Of a stretch of DNA of 5,991 bases, positions 1-5,053 are shown piece by piece. The position numbers and the translations under genes are program-made. Numbering within the stretch: position 1 is the stretch's first letter; each line of letters begins with the position of its first letter. The notes under the pieces were generated by a model, which was not told where the DNA came from, made no database searches, and saw only the letters and a program-made list of their open reading frames with translations. This DNA is from Sphingomonas bacterium (GTDB taxonomy: Bacteria; Pseudomonadota; Alphaproteobacteria; Sphingomonadales; Sphingomonadaceae), in the NCBI GenBank assembly GCA_026785645.1, contig JAJAZM010000086.1:1-5991 (forward strand), read 5' to 3'.

Positions 1-101
1 CGAATGCGATCCTCGACCAGGTCATGACGATCGACATCACCGCCCGCAACCGCATGACGCTGGCGAGCAGCGTGGGGACGATCGACCTGGTGCGGCGCTA
101 A
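1..101 (+). CDS. 3' end of an unidentified protein gene (partial)
   Basis: The frame beginning at base 3 is open from the left edge to a TAA at 99-101 and encodes 32 residues, starting NAILDQVMTIDITARNRMTL and ending GTIDLVRR. Of the 32 sense codons, 31 end in G or C, which is strong evidence that this is the true coding frame; the other forward frames do not show this with a nearby stop. The alternating hydrophobic pattern (VMTIDI, GTIDLV) suggests beta strands at a C-terminus. It faintly recalls the C-terminal strand pattern of CpaB/RcpC pilus-assembly proteins, but 32 residues are too few to assign a family and I do not name it. It converges on rmuC with only 3 bp between the two stop codons and no room for a terminator. 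Confidence 0.6.
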   Translation, partial: NAILDQVMTIDITARNRMTLASSVGTIDLVRR

Positions 102-104
102 GGC

Positions 105-1466
105 TCAAGCCGCCGCGTCATCCTCGTTCGATGCTGCGGGCGGTAGTGCCTTGTCGTCGCCGTAGCGGGCGAGCGCCTCGACCGGGGGGACGGCCTCGAT
201 CTCGCGTGCACTCGGCTCGATGTTGAGCTCGCGGAACTTGCGCGCGGTGACCAGAGATCGACTCTCAAAGGACGATACGAAGCTGTTGTAATTGTTGACA
301 GCGCTGGTCAGGCCGCTGCCGACCTTGCGCAAATCCGACGCGGCCTTGGCGAGGCGGTCGTACAATTCCTTGCCGAGCTCGCCGATCTGGCGCGCTTCCT
401 TGGCCAGTTTCTCCTGCCGCCACACTGCGGCGACGGTGCGGGCGATGGCGATCAGGTTGGTCGGGGTCGCAAGCAAGACGCGCTTGTCGAAGGCATAATC
501 CCACAATGTCGAATCCTGCTCGAGCGCGGCCGACAGGAAATGCTCGCCGGGAATGAACATCACGACGTAATCGGGAGCATCGGGGAATTGCGCCCAATAG
601 GCCTTGGCGCCAAGCGTGTTGACGTGGGCGCGGATCGCGGTGGCGTGGTGGCCGAGGTGGATTGCTCGCTCGCCCTCGTCGACCGCTCCAAACGCGTCCT
701 GATAGCTGTTGAGGCTGACCTTGGCGTCGATCACCAGGCTCTGCCCGCCGGGGATACGGACGATCACGTCGGGGCGCTGGCGGGTACCTTCGTCGTCGGT
801 GTGGCTGACCTCGGTGGCGAAATCGGCATGTTCGGATAGCCCACAGCTTTCGAGCACGTTGCGCAATTGCTGCTCGCCCCACCGCCCGCGCGCCTTGGGG
901 GCATTGCGCAGCGCATTGACCAGCTTCGCCGCCTCGGCCGAGACCCGCTCGGTGCCTGACTTCATCGCCTCGATATGGCCAGTGAGCAGCCCGAATGCAT
1001 CCTTGCGCTCGCTTTCGACCTTGCTCACCGTCTCCTCATATTTCTGCAACCGCTCGTGAACCGGCTGGAGCAACGCCTTGAGATTATTACCCGATGTCGC
1101 TTCGCTTTCCTTGAAGCGCTGGTCGGCGCGTTTGAGGAACTGTTTCTGCGCGCTCTCGAGCAACTTGCCGCCGACTTCGGCGAATTTGGTCTCAAGCCCA
1201 GCAAGCTGCTGCTGATGAGAACGATCTCGCTCTTCCTGCGACGCGATCATCGCCGCATGGCGAGCGCCGAGCTCGGAATGCTCGGTGCGCAACGTCTCGA
1301 TCGAGCGCGCGTGCTTGTCGCGTTCCTCGCGCACGCCGTCGAGCTGGAGCCGAAGTGATTCCGCCACCCCCTGCCCTGTCGCCGAGCCGCGCGACCCGAC
1401 CAGCCAGCCGATCAGCGCCCCGATGGCGAGCGCGGCAATGACGAACATGATGACGACCGGGTCCAA
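105..1466 (-). CDS. rmuC: DNA recombination protein RmuC
   Basis: The 453-residue product has the full RmuC layout. A hydrophobic N-terminal segment (about residues 4-24) is probably a membrane anchor. A long charged coiled-coil region covers about 35-155, and the conserved RmuC domain about 180-410. Visible signatures are GRWGEQQLRNVLESCGL (194-210), RPDVIVRIPGG (231-241), VIDAKVSL (245-252) and VLLATPTNLIAIARTVAAVW (330-349). The spacing of D233, D247 and K249 matches the PD-(D/E)XK nuclease-like core assigned to this family. In E. coli, RmuC limits inversions at short inverted repeats; its biochemical activity is less well established. The start is a TTG at 1464-1466, chosen because a good Shine-Dalgarno (GAGGAG on the minus strand, near 1473-1478) sits about 6 bases upstream. 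The in-frame ATG at 1446-1448 would be too far from it and would cut into the membrane segment. The gene is divergent from the Csp gene and is not obviously in an operon. Confidence 0.95.
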   Translation of the reverse strand: MDPVVIMFVIAALAIGALIGWLVGSRGSATGQGVAESLRLQLDGVREERDKHARSIETLRTEHSELGARHAAMIASQEERDRSHQQQLAGLETKFAEVGGKLLESAQKQFLKRADQRFKESEATSGNNLKALLQPVHERLQKYEETVSKVESERKDAFGLLTGHIEAMKSGTERVSAEAAKLVNALRNAPKARGRWGEQQLRNVLESCGLSEHADFATEVSHTDDEGTRQRPDVIVRIPGGQSLVIDAKVSLNSYQDAFGAVDEGERAIHLGHHATAIRAHVNTLGAKAYWAQFPDAPDYVVMFIPGEHFLSAALEQDSTLWDYAFDKRVLLATPTNLIAIARTVAAVWRQEKLAKEARQIGELGKELYDRLAKAASDLRKVGSGLTSAVNNYNSFVSSFESRSLVTARKFRELNIEPSAREIEAVPPVEALARYGDDKALPPAASNEDDAAA

Positions 1467-1572
1467 CCTACTCTCCTCAAGCGGAACGAAATGCGAACTT
1501 AGCTCCGCGCCTGCGCTTGCTCAAGCGGAACATCCGCCGCATGACGCGGTTCAACGGGAAACAGGAGAGTTC
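1467..1572. promoter_or_regulatory. Divergent promoter region between rmuC and the Csp gene, with a 12-bp direct repeat
   Basis: This 106-bp gap must hold the start signals for both divergent genes. The 12-mer CTCAAGCGGAAC occurs exactly twice, at 1476-1487 and 1520-1531, 44 bp apart. A looser relative (TTCAACGGGAAA, 8/12) lies at 1550-1561. The first copy overlaps the rmuC Shine-Dalgarno; the second overlaps a weak candidate -35 for the Csp gene (TTGCTC, 1517-1522) paired with CATGAC (1540-1545). A 5-bp inverted repeat GCGGA/TCCGC (1525-1529/1533-1537) overlaps the second copy. I see no canonical CueR or CsoR operator. The promoter assignment is inferred from position and weak matches only. 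Confidence 0.4.
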
Positions 1573-1956
1573 ATGTCCATTCGCAAGATGATCGCGCTTC
1601 ACCCCAAGGACGATAACAACCAGGCGCTCGGCGATGCGGTGCATCATTTGATGTATTGCTCGAAGATGTGCCTGAGCTGCGCCGACGCCTGCATGTCCGA
1701 GCCGATGGACATGACCCAGTGCATCCGCCTGTGCCTGGATTGCTCGGACATTTGCGAGGCGACCGCGCGGCTGGGCGCACGGCGCACCGGCGACGACCAG
1801 CCGATGCTTCGCGAACTGCTCGAGCTGTGCGCGCGGATGTGCGAGGCTTGCGCCGCCGAGTGCGAGAAGCATGATCACGAGCATTGCAAATTATGCGCGC
1901 AAATCTGCCGCGAATGCGCCGAGGATTGCCGCAAGGCGGCGGCGAGTTTGGTCTAG
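1573..1956 (+). CDS. Cytosolic four-helix-bundle copper storage protein (Csp/DUF326 type)
   Basis: The 127-residue protein has 17 cysteines arranged as four helical repeats of CxxxCxxCxxxC. They fall at C29/33/36/40, C50/54/57/61, C86/90/93/97 and C108/112/115/119, with one extra Cys at C105. This pattern is diagnostic of the Cys-lined four-helix bundles (DUF326) that include the methanotroph copper storage proteins Csp1 and Csp3, which hold many Cu(I) ions on thiolates inside the bundle. There is no signal peptide or Tat motif, so a cytosolic Csp3-like location is inferred. A His/acidic run HDHEH (100-104) sits in the loop between helices 3 and 4. The ATG at 1573 follows an excellent AGGAG (1563-1567) with a 5-base spacer; the frame stays open upstream, but that part is antisense to rmuC. 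No copper pump, chaperone or regulator gene is visible nearby. Copper storage is inferred from family; other thiophilic metals are possible. Confidence 0.88.
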   Translation: MSIRKMIALHPKDDNNQALGDAVHHLMYCSKMCLSCADACMSEPMDMTQCIRLCLDCSDICEATARLGARRTGDDQPMLRELLELCARMCEACAAECEKHDHEHCKLCAQICRECAEDCRKAAASLV

Positions 1957-1967
1957 GCTGAAAAGTC

Positions 1968-2095
1968 CCTCCCTGCCGGCTTGGGCGGGGAGGTGGCAGC
2001 GAAGCTGACGGAGGGGTTCTTGCTGCGGGAAGTCAGACCCCTACCATTGCCTCTACGGGCAATGGTCCCCCTCCCCGCCGAAGTCGGCAGGGAGG
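1968..2095. repeat. Doublet of inverted palindromic (REP/BIME-like) units between convergent genes
   Basis: Two 26-base arms, 1968-1993 and 2070-2095, are inverted copies of each other with 24 of 26 positions matching. Each arm is also a hairpin by itself. The left arm pairs 1968-1977 with 1984-1993 (10 pairs, one of them G-T; 6-base loop). The right arm pairs 2070-2080 with 2085-2095 (10 of 11 pairs, AAGT loop). Between them are a perfect 9-bp hairpin (2043-2051/2058-2066) and a 6-bp pair AGGGGT/ACCCCT (2012-2017/2037-2042). The layout resembles paired REP elements, a class common in intergenic DNA, including sphingomonads. No clear target-site duplication flanks it. The left hairpin starts 12 bases after the Csp stop and the right one 7 bases after the def stop. 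It may therefore also end transcription of both genes, although neither stem is followed by a T-run. Confidence 0.75.
2043..2066. terminator. Central 9-bp perfect hairpin, possible bidirectional transcription stop
   Basis: ACCATTGCC (2043-2051) pairs perfectly with GGCAATGGT (2058-2066) around a 6-base loop. It lies midway between the convergent Csp and def genes, inside the palindromic doublet. There is no T-run on either strand, so a classical intrinsic terminator is not supported. The terminator role is inferred from position alone. Confidence 0.3.
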
Positions 2096-2101
2096 AGCAA
2101 G

Positions 2102-2650
2102 CTAAGCCGCCCTTGAACCGCGCTCTTTCCGCGCCTTGGCGAGCTTCTTGAGCACCATGTCGCGCTTCAGTTTCGACAGATGGTCGATGAACAATACGCC
2201 TTCGAGATGGTCCATCTCATGCTGGAGGCAGATGGCGAGCAGATCGTCGAGATCTTCCTCGTGGCTCTTGCCGTGTTCATCGAGCCAGCGTGCGCGGACA
2301 TGGTCGGGGCGCATTACCTCGGCATATTGGTCGGGCACCGAGAGGCAGCCCTCGGTATAGGGAACTTCGCTGTCCGAATGGCTGACGATCTCGGGGTTGA
2401 TGAAGACGCGCGGTAGCTTGACCGGCGGGCTATTCTCATCCGCCGGGTCGGACGGCTCCTGCAGGTCCATCACCAATAGCCGCTTGGGCACCCCGACCTG
2501 CACCGCAGCAAGGCCGATGCCCGGCGCCTCGTACATCGTCTCGAACATGTCCTTGATCAGGGCGCGCAATTCGTCGTCGACCGTCTCGACCGGAGTCGAA
2601 ATCTGGCGGAGCATGGGATCGGGGGTTTCGTAGATGCGGAGTAAGGCCAT
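2102..2650 (-). CDS. def: Peptide deformylase
   Basis: This 182-residue metalloenzyme removes the formyl group from the N-terminal methionine of new proteins at the ribosome. All three deformylase motifs are present: GIGLAAVQVG (44-53, with Q51 and Val where many bacteria have Pro), EGCLSVP (100-106, metal ligand C102) and QHEMDHLEG (143-151, ligands H144 and H148, catalytic E145). Length is normal for the type 1 class (about 165-190). An acidic, proline-containing insertion (about 65-80, EPSDPADENSPP) precedes the LPRVFINPEI strand, as in several alphaproteobacterial enzymes. The ATG at 2648-2650 fits the conserved N-terminus (MALLRIYETPDPMLR); no strong Shine-Dalgarno precedes it. It lies 83 bp downstream of recR on the same strand, probably co-transcribed. 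Its pathway partner fmt is on the opposite strand beyond recR. Confidence 0.97.
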   Translation of the reverse strand: MALLRIYETPDPMLRQISTPVETVDDELRALIKDMFETMYEAPGIGLAAVQVGVPKRLLVMDLQEPSDPADENSPPVKLPRVFINPEIVSHSDSEVPYTEGCLSVPDQYAEVMRPDHVRARWLDEHGKSHEEDLDDLLAICLQHEMDHLEGVLFIDHLSKLKRDMVLKKLAKARKERGSRAA

Positions 2651-2679
2651 GGCGGCGATTTAGTCTTTCACGGCAGTGG

Positions 2680-2733
2680 GTTCAAGCGAGCGTAAGGCGT
2701 TCAAGCGACTGGGCGCCGCGCTCTCAACGGCGC
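2680..2733. other. recR-def spacer with a short direct repeat and a weak hairpin
   Basis: The 10-mer GTTCAAGCGA occurs at 2680-2689 and again at 2699-2708, a 19-bp period. Beside it, GCGCCG (2713-2718) and CGGCGC (2728-2733) form a 6-bp stem with a 9-base loop, immediately after the recR stop on the minus strand. No T-run follows, so transcription probably continues from recR into def. No coding sequence is supported here. Confidence 0.35.
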
Positions 2734-3330
2734 TTAGCCAACAGGACGCCTTGCGCGCAACGCTTGGGCCAGCGTTCCCTCGTCGAGATAGTCGAGCTCG
2801 CCGCCGACGGGGAGGCCATGGGCGAGCTGGGTCAGGCGGATGGGGAATTTGTCGAGGCGTTCGGCGAGGTAATGGGCGGTGGTCTGCCCTTCGAGCGTGG
2901 CATTCATCGCCAGCACCACTTCGTCGATCCCGCCCGCCGCGACCCGCGCGACGAGGCGGTCGATGCCGAGATCCTCGGGGCGGATGCCTTCGAGCGCCGA
3001 CAGCCGGCCGCCGAGCACATGATATCGGCCGGGGAACAGGCGCGAGCGATCGAGCGCCCACAGATCGGCGACTTCCTCGACCACGCACAGGCTCTTGTCG
3101 TCGCGGCGCGGGTCGGCGCAGATCGCGCACGGATCGCGCGTGTCGAGATTGCCGCAAGTCGAGCAGGTCGACAGGTTGGCGGCGACCGACTGCAGCGCTG
3201 CAAGCAACGGCTCCAACGCGCCCTCACGCTTCTTCATCAAATGCAGCACCGCGCGCCGCGCCGAACGCGGGCCGAGCCCGGGGAGCCGGGCCAGCGCCTG
3301 GGTCAGTCCCTCGATTTCGCGGCTTGCCAT
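2734..3330 (-). CDS. recR: Recombination mediator protein RecR
   Basis: This 198-residue protein, the usual RecR length, works with RecO (and RecF) to load RecA onto SSB-coated single-stranded DNA at gaps. The domains follow the family order. A helix-hairpin-helix DNA-binding segment comes first (about 11-32, LARLPGLGPRSARRAVLHL). A four-Cys zinc motif follows (C56, C59, C68, C71). Next is a Toprim domain starting at LCVVEE (81-86) and including NATLEGQTTAHYL (143-155). The C-terminal segment is LAHGLPVGGELDYLDEGTL (169-187). The ATG at 3328-3330 gives the standard N-terminus MASREIEGLTQALARLPG; the frame is open 19 codons further upstream, but that part is not RecR-like and overlaps the intergenic repeat. 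No Shine-Dalgarno is evident before the start. The stop is TAA at 2734-2736. It is divergent from fmt and upstream of def. I see no dnaX or ybaB neighbour, the more common recR context. Confidence 0.96.
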   Translation of the reverse strand: MASREIEGLTQALARLPGLGPRSARRAVLHLMKKREGALEPLLAALQSVAANLSTCSTCGNLDTRDPCAICADPRRDDKSLCVVEEVADLWALDRSRLFPGRYHVLGGRLSALEGIRPEDLGIDRLVARVAAGGIDEVVLAMNATLEGQTTAHYLAERLDKFPIRLTQLAHGLPVGGELDYLDEGTLAQALRARRPVG

Positions 3331-3407
3331 AAGGGCCAGACATAGGTGGATTGGCGGAGCGCGCAAGACAGTTGGCGGGGCGAACAAGACAGGCCATAGC
3401 GCAGCCC
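3331..3407. promoter_or_regulatory. Divergent recR/fmt start region with weak promoter candidates
   Basis: This 77-bp gap must drive def/recR leftwards and fmt/truA rightwards. Weak candidates exist on both strands. For recR, TTGCGC (minus strand of 3361-3366) and TATGTC (minus strand of 3339-3344) have a 16-bp spacer. For fmt, TTGGCG (3372-3377) and CATAGC (3395-3400) have a 17-bp spacer. Both would start transcription within a few bases of the start codons, in line with the missing Shine-Dalgarno sequences. Each candidate -10 matches TATAAT at only three positions, so this is inference. Confidence 0.35.
3351..3392. repeat. 21-bp tandem direct repeat (two copies) in the recR/fmt promoter region
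   Basis: Two adjacent 21-base units, 3351-3371 and 3372-3392, agree at 18 of 21 positions. Both begin TTGGCGG and end CAAGACAG; the differences are at unit positions 8, 12 and 13. A 21-bp period is two DNA helical turns, so a protein bound to both copies would sit on the same face. The repeat is entirely non-coding and covers the likely -35 areas of both divergent promoters. It could be a paired operator or simply a recent local duplication; sequence alone cannot decide. Confidence 0.8.
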
Positions 3408-4313
3408 ATGCGGATCATTTTCATGGGATCGCCGGACTTTGCGGTGCCGACGCTGGATGCGTTGGTGGCGGCCGGGCATGACGTCGTCGCGGCTTATTGC
3501 CAGCCGCCGCGTAGCGCCGGGCGGGGCAAGGCGCTTCGCCCGACCGCGGTGCAGGGGCGGGCCGAAGCGCTCGGGATCGCGGTGCGATCGCCGGTCAGCC
3601 TGAAGAACGCCGCGGCTCAGGCGGAATTTGCCGCGTTCGACCCCGATGTCGCGGTGGTTGCGGCGTACGGCCTGATCCTGCCCCAGCCGATCCTCGATGC
3701 GCCGCCGTTCGGCTGCCTCAACGTCCACGGCTCGCTGCTGCCGCGATGGCGCGGGGCGGCGCCGGTCCAGCGCGCGATCATGGCGGGCGACGAGGTGACG
3801 GGCGTGACCATCATGCAGATCGAGGCGGGGCTCGACACCGGGCCGATGCTGCTCACGCGCGAGGTGAGGATCAATCGTAAAACTGCAGGGCAACTGGCTG
3901 ATGAGATTGCACAAGTTGGCGCAGCGGCGATGGTCGAGGTGCTGGCCAAGCTCAACGCGCTGCCGCTGATCACACAGCCCGAAGACGGCGTGACCTATGC
4001 CGCCAAGATCGCCAAGACCGAGGCGCGGATCGACTGGACCAGGCCCGCAACCGAGCTTGAGCGGCTGGTGCAGGGGCTGGCACCCTTCCCCGGCGCGTGG
4101 TTCGAGATCAGCGAGGAGCGGATCAAATTGCTTGGCGCGGAGGCGGTCGGAGGATCTGGAACGCCGGGCCGCGTGATCGACGACAAAATGACGGTCGCCT
4201 GCGGTGATGGCGCGCTTCGGCCTGTCCTGCTCCAGCGCGCGGGACGCTCGCCGATCAGCCTCGACGAATTCTTGCGCGGCTTTCCAGTTGCGCAGGGCAT
4301 GATGCTGGCATGA
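3408..4313 (+). CDS. fmt: Methionyl-tRNA formyltransferase
   Basis: This 301-residue enzyme transfers a formyl group from 10-formyltetrahydrofolate to initiator Met-tRNA. The N-terminal Rossmann-type domain shows MGSPDFAVPTL (6-16), the tRNA-contacting loop CQPPRSAGRGK (31-41), and the catalytic segment NVHGSLLPRWRGAAPVQ (105-121) followed by GLDTGPML (141-148). N105, H107 and D143 match the family catalytic triad. The C-terminal OB-like domain runs from about 207 and ends in a typical FLRGFPVAQG. Length is close to E. coli Fmt (315). The ATG at 3408 gives the conserved MRIIFMGSPDFAVP start; the frame is open 19 codons upstream, but that stretch is the repeat-bearing intergenic DNA. No Shine-Dalgarno is visible. 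Its stop overlaps the truA start as ATGA (4310-4313), implying a translationally coupled operon. Its usual partner def is on the other strand. Confidence 0.97.
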   Translation: MRIIFMGSPDFAVPTLDALVAAGHDVVAAYCQPPRSAGRGKALRPTAVQGRAEALGIAVRSPVSLKNAAAQAEFAAFDPDVAVVAAYGLILPQPILDAPPFGCLNVHGSLLPRWRGAAPVQRAIMAGDEVTGVTIMQIEAGLDTGPMLLTREVRINRKTAGQLADEIAQVGAAAMVEVLAKLNALPLITQPEDGVTYAAKIAKTEARIDWTRPATELERLVQGLAPFPGAWFEISEERIKLLGAEAVGGSGTPGRVIDDKMTVACGDGALRPVLLQRAGRSPISLDEFLRGFPVAQGMMLA

Positions 4314-5053
4314 CCCGGTGGAAGCTGACGGTCGAATATGATGGCGGGCCGTTCCTCGGTTGGCAGCGGCAGGGCAATGATCCGACGGTGCAACTGGCGA
4401 TCGAACGCGCGATCGGCGCGATGACCGGCGAGCAAATCGTGGTCCACGGCGCGGGGCGGACCGATGCCGGGGTTCATGCGCTGGGGATGGCGGCGCATGT
4501 CGATATTGAGAAAGCGATGACCCCGTTCCGGTTGCGCGAGGGGATCAATGCGCTGGTTCGGCCCGATCCGGTTTCGATCCTTGCCGTCGAGGCAGTGGCC
4601 GACGACTGGCACGCGCGTTTCTCCTGCACCGGGCGGCGCTATCTCTACCGAATCCTTACCCGCCGCCCACCCCCCGCGCTCGACCGGGGGCGCGTATGGC
4701 ATGTCGGCAAGGAAATGGACGTGGACGCGATGGCCGAAGCTGCGGCGCACCTTGTCGGCACGCATGATTTCACCACCTTCCGATCGGCGCATTGCCAGTC
4801 GGCCAGCCCGGTCAAATCGCTCGACTCGCTGGCGGTGGAGCGCATCGGCGAGGAGATACACATCCACGCCGCGGCGCGCAGCTTCCTCCATCACCAGGTG
4901 CGATCGATCACCGGCTGCCTTGGGCTGGTCGGGATCGGCAAATGGACCCCGGCGGAGATGAAGGCCGCGCTGGTGGCGAAGGATCGCACCGCGCTGGGGC
5001 TCAACGCGCCGCCCGACGGGCTGTATTTCGTCGAAGCGCGCTACCCGGCCTAG
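4310..5053 (+). CDS. truA: tRNA pseudouridine(38-40) synthase TruA
   Basis: This 247-residue enzyme converts uridines 38-40 of the tRNA anticodon arm to pseudouridine. The opening YDGGPFLGWQRQ (10-21) and the catalytic motif GAGRTDAGVHA (47-57, nucleophile D52) are typical. So are FSCTGRRYLYRIL and RSFLHHQVRSITGCLGLVG further on; the last segment usually reads RAFLHHQVRxMVG, so Ser replaces the usual Ala. Length is normal for the bacterial family (about 245-270). The ATG at 4310 lies inside the fmt stop (ATGA), and only a distant AGG precedes it, so translation probably depends on re-initiation after fmt. Its TAG at 5051-5053 overlaps the stop of the convergent decarboxylase gene. No terminator separates the two. 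Confidence 0.97.
   Translation: MTRWKLTVEYDGGPFLGWQRQGNDPTVQLAIERAIGAMTGEQIVVHGAGRTDAGVHALGMAAHVDIEKAMTPFRLREGINALVRPDPVSILAVEAVADDWHARFSCTGRRYLYRILTRRPPPALDRGRVWHVGKEMDVDAMAEAAAHLVGTHDFTTFRSAHCQSASPVKSLDSLAVERIGEEIHIHAAARSFLHHQVRSITGCLGLVGIGKWTPAEMKAALVAKDRTALGLNAPPDGLYFVEARYPA
5050..5053. other. CTAG shared by two convergent stop codons
   Basis: The palindrome CTAG supplies TAG for truA on the plus strand (5051-5053) and TAG for the decarboxylase on the minus strand (5050-5052). The two coding regions therefore overlap tail to tail by 4 bp, leaving no intergenic space for a terminator. Confidence 0.9.

Noticed and set aside
265..1358. Several open frames within rmuC, on both strands
   Set aside because: All overlap the well-supported rmuC frame and show no domain or ribosome site.
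1285..1572. Upstream in-frame extension of the Csp gene (96 codons)
   Set aside because: Most of it is antisense to the rmuC N-terminus, low in similarity to anything recognisable, and the strong AGGAG with ATG at 1573 marks the real start.
1467..1572. CueR- or CsoR-type copper operator upstream of the Csp gene
   Set aside because: I looked for the paired ACCTTCC/GGAAGGT style dyad and for a long GC-flanked palindrome and saw none; only a 12-base direct repeat and a 5-bp inverted repeat are present.
1968..2095. CRISPR array or complete insertion sequence
   Set aside because: There are only two inverted arms, no regular spacers, no transposase and no clear target duplication; a palindromic repeat doublet explains it better.
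2676..3345. Two overlapping plus-strand open frames opposite recR
   Set aside because: They are antisense to a clear recR, have shadow-type composition and no motif.
3331..3387. 19-codon N-terminal extension of RecR
   Set aside because: The extra residues are not RecR-like and would cover the tandem repeat; MASREIEGLTQALARLPG is the normal RecR beginning.
3351..3407. 19-codon N-terminal extension of Fmt
   Set aside because: Family N-termini begin at MRIIFMGSPDFAVP; the extension is just the tandem repeat read as protein.
3303..3973. Minus-strand open frames opposite fmt
   Set aside because: Arg/His/Pro-rich shadow translations antisense to the fmt catalytic region.
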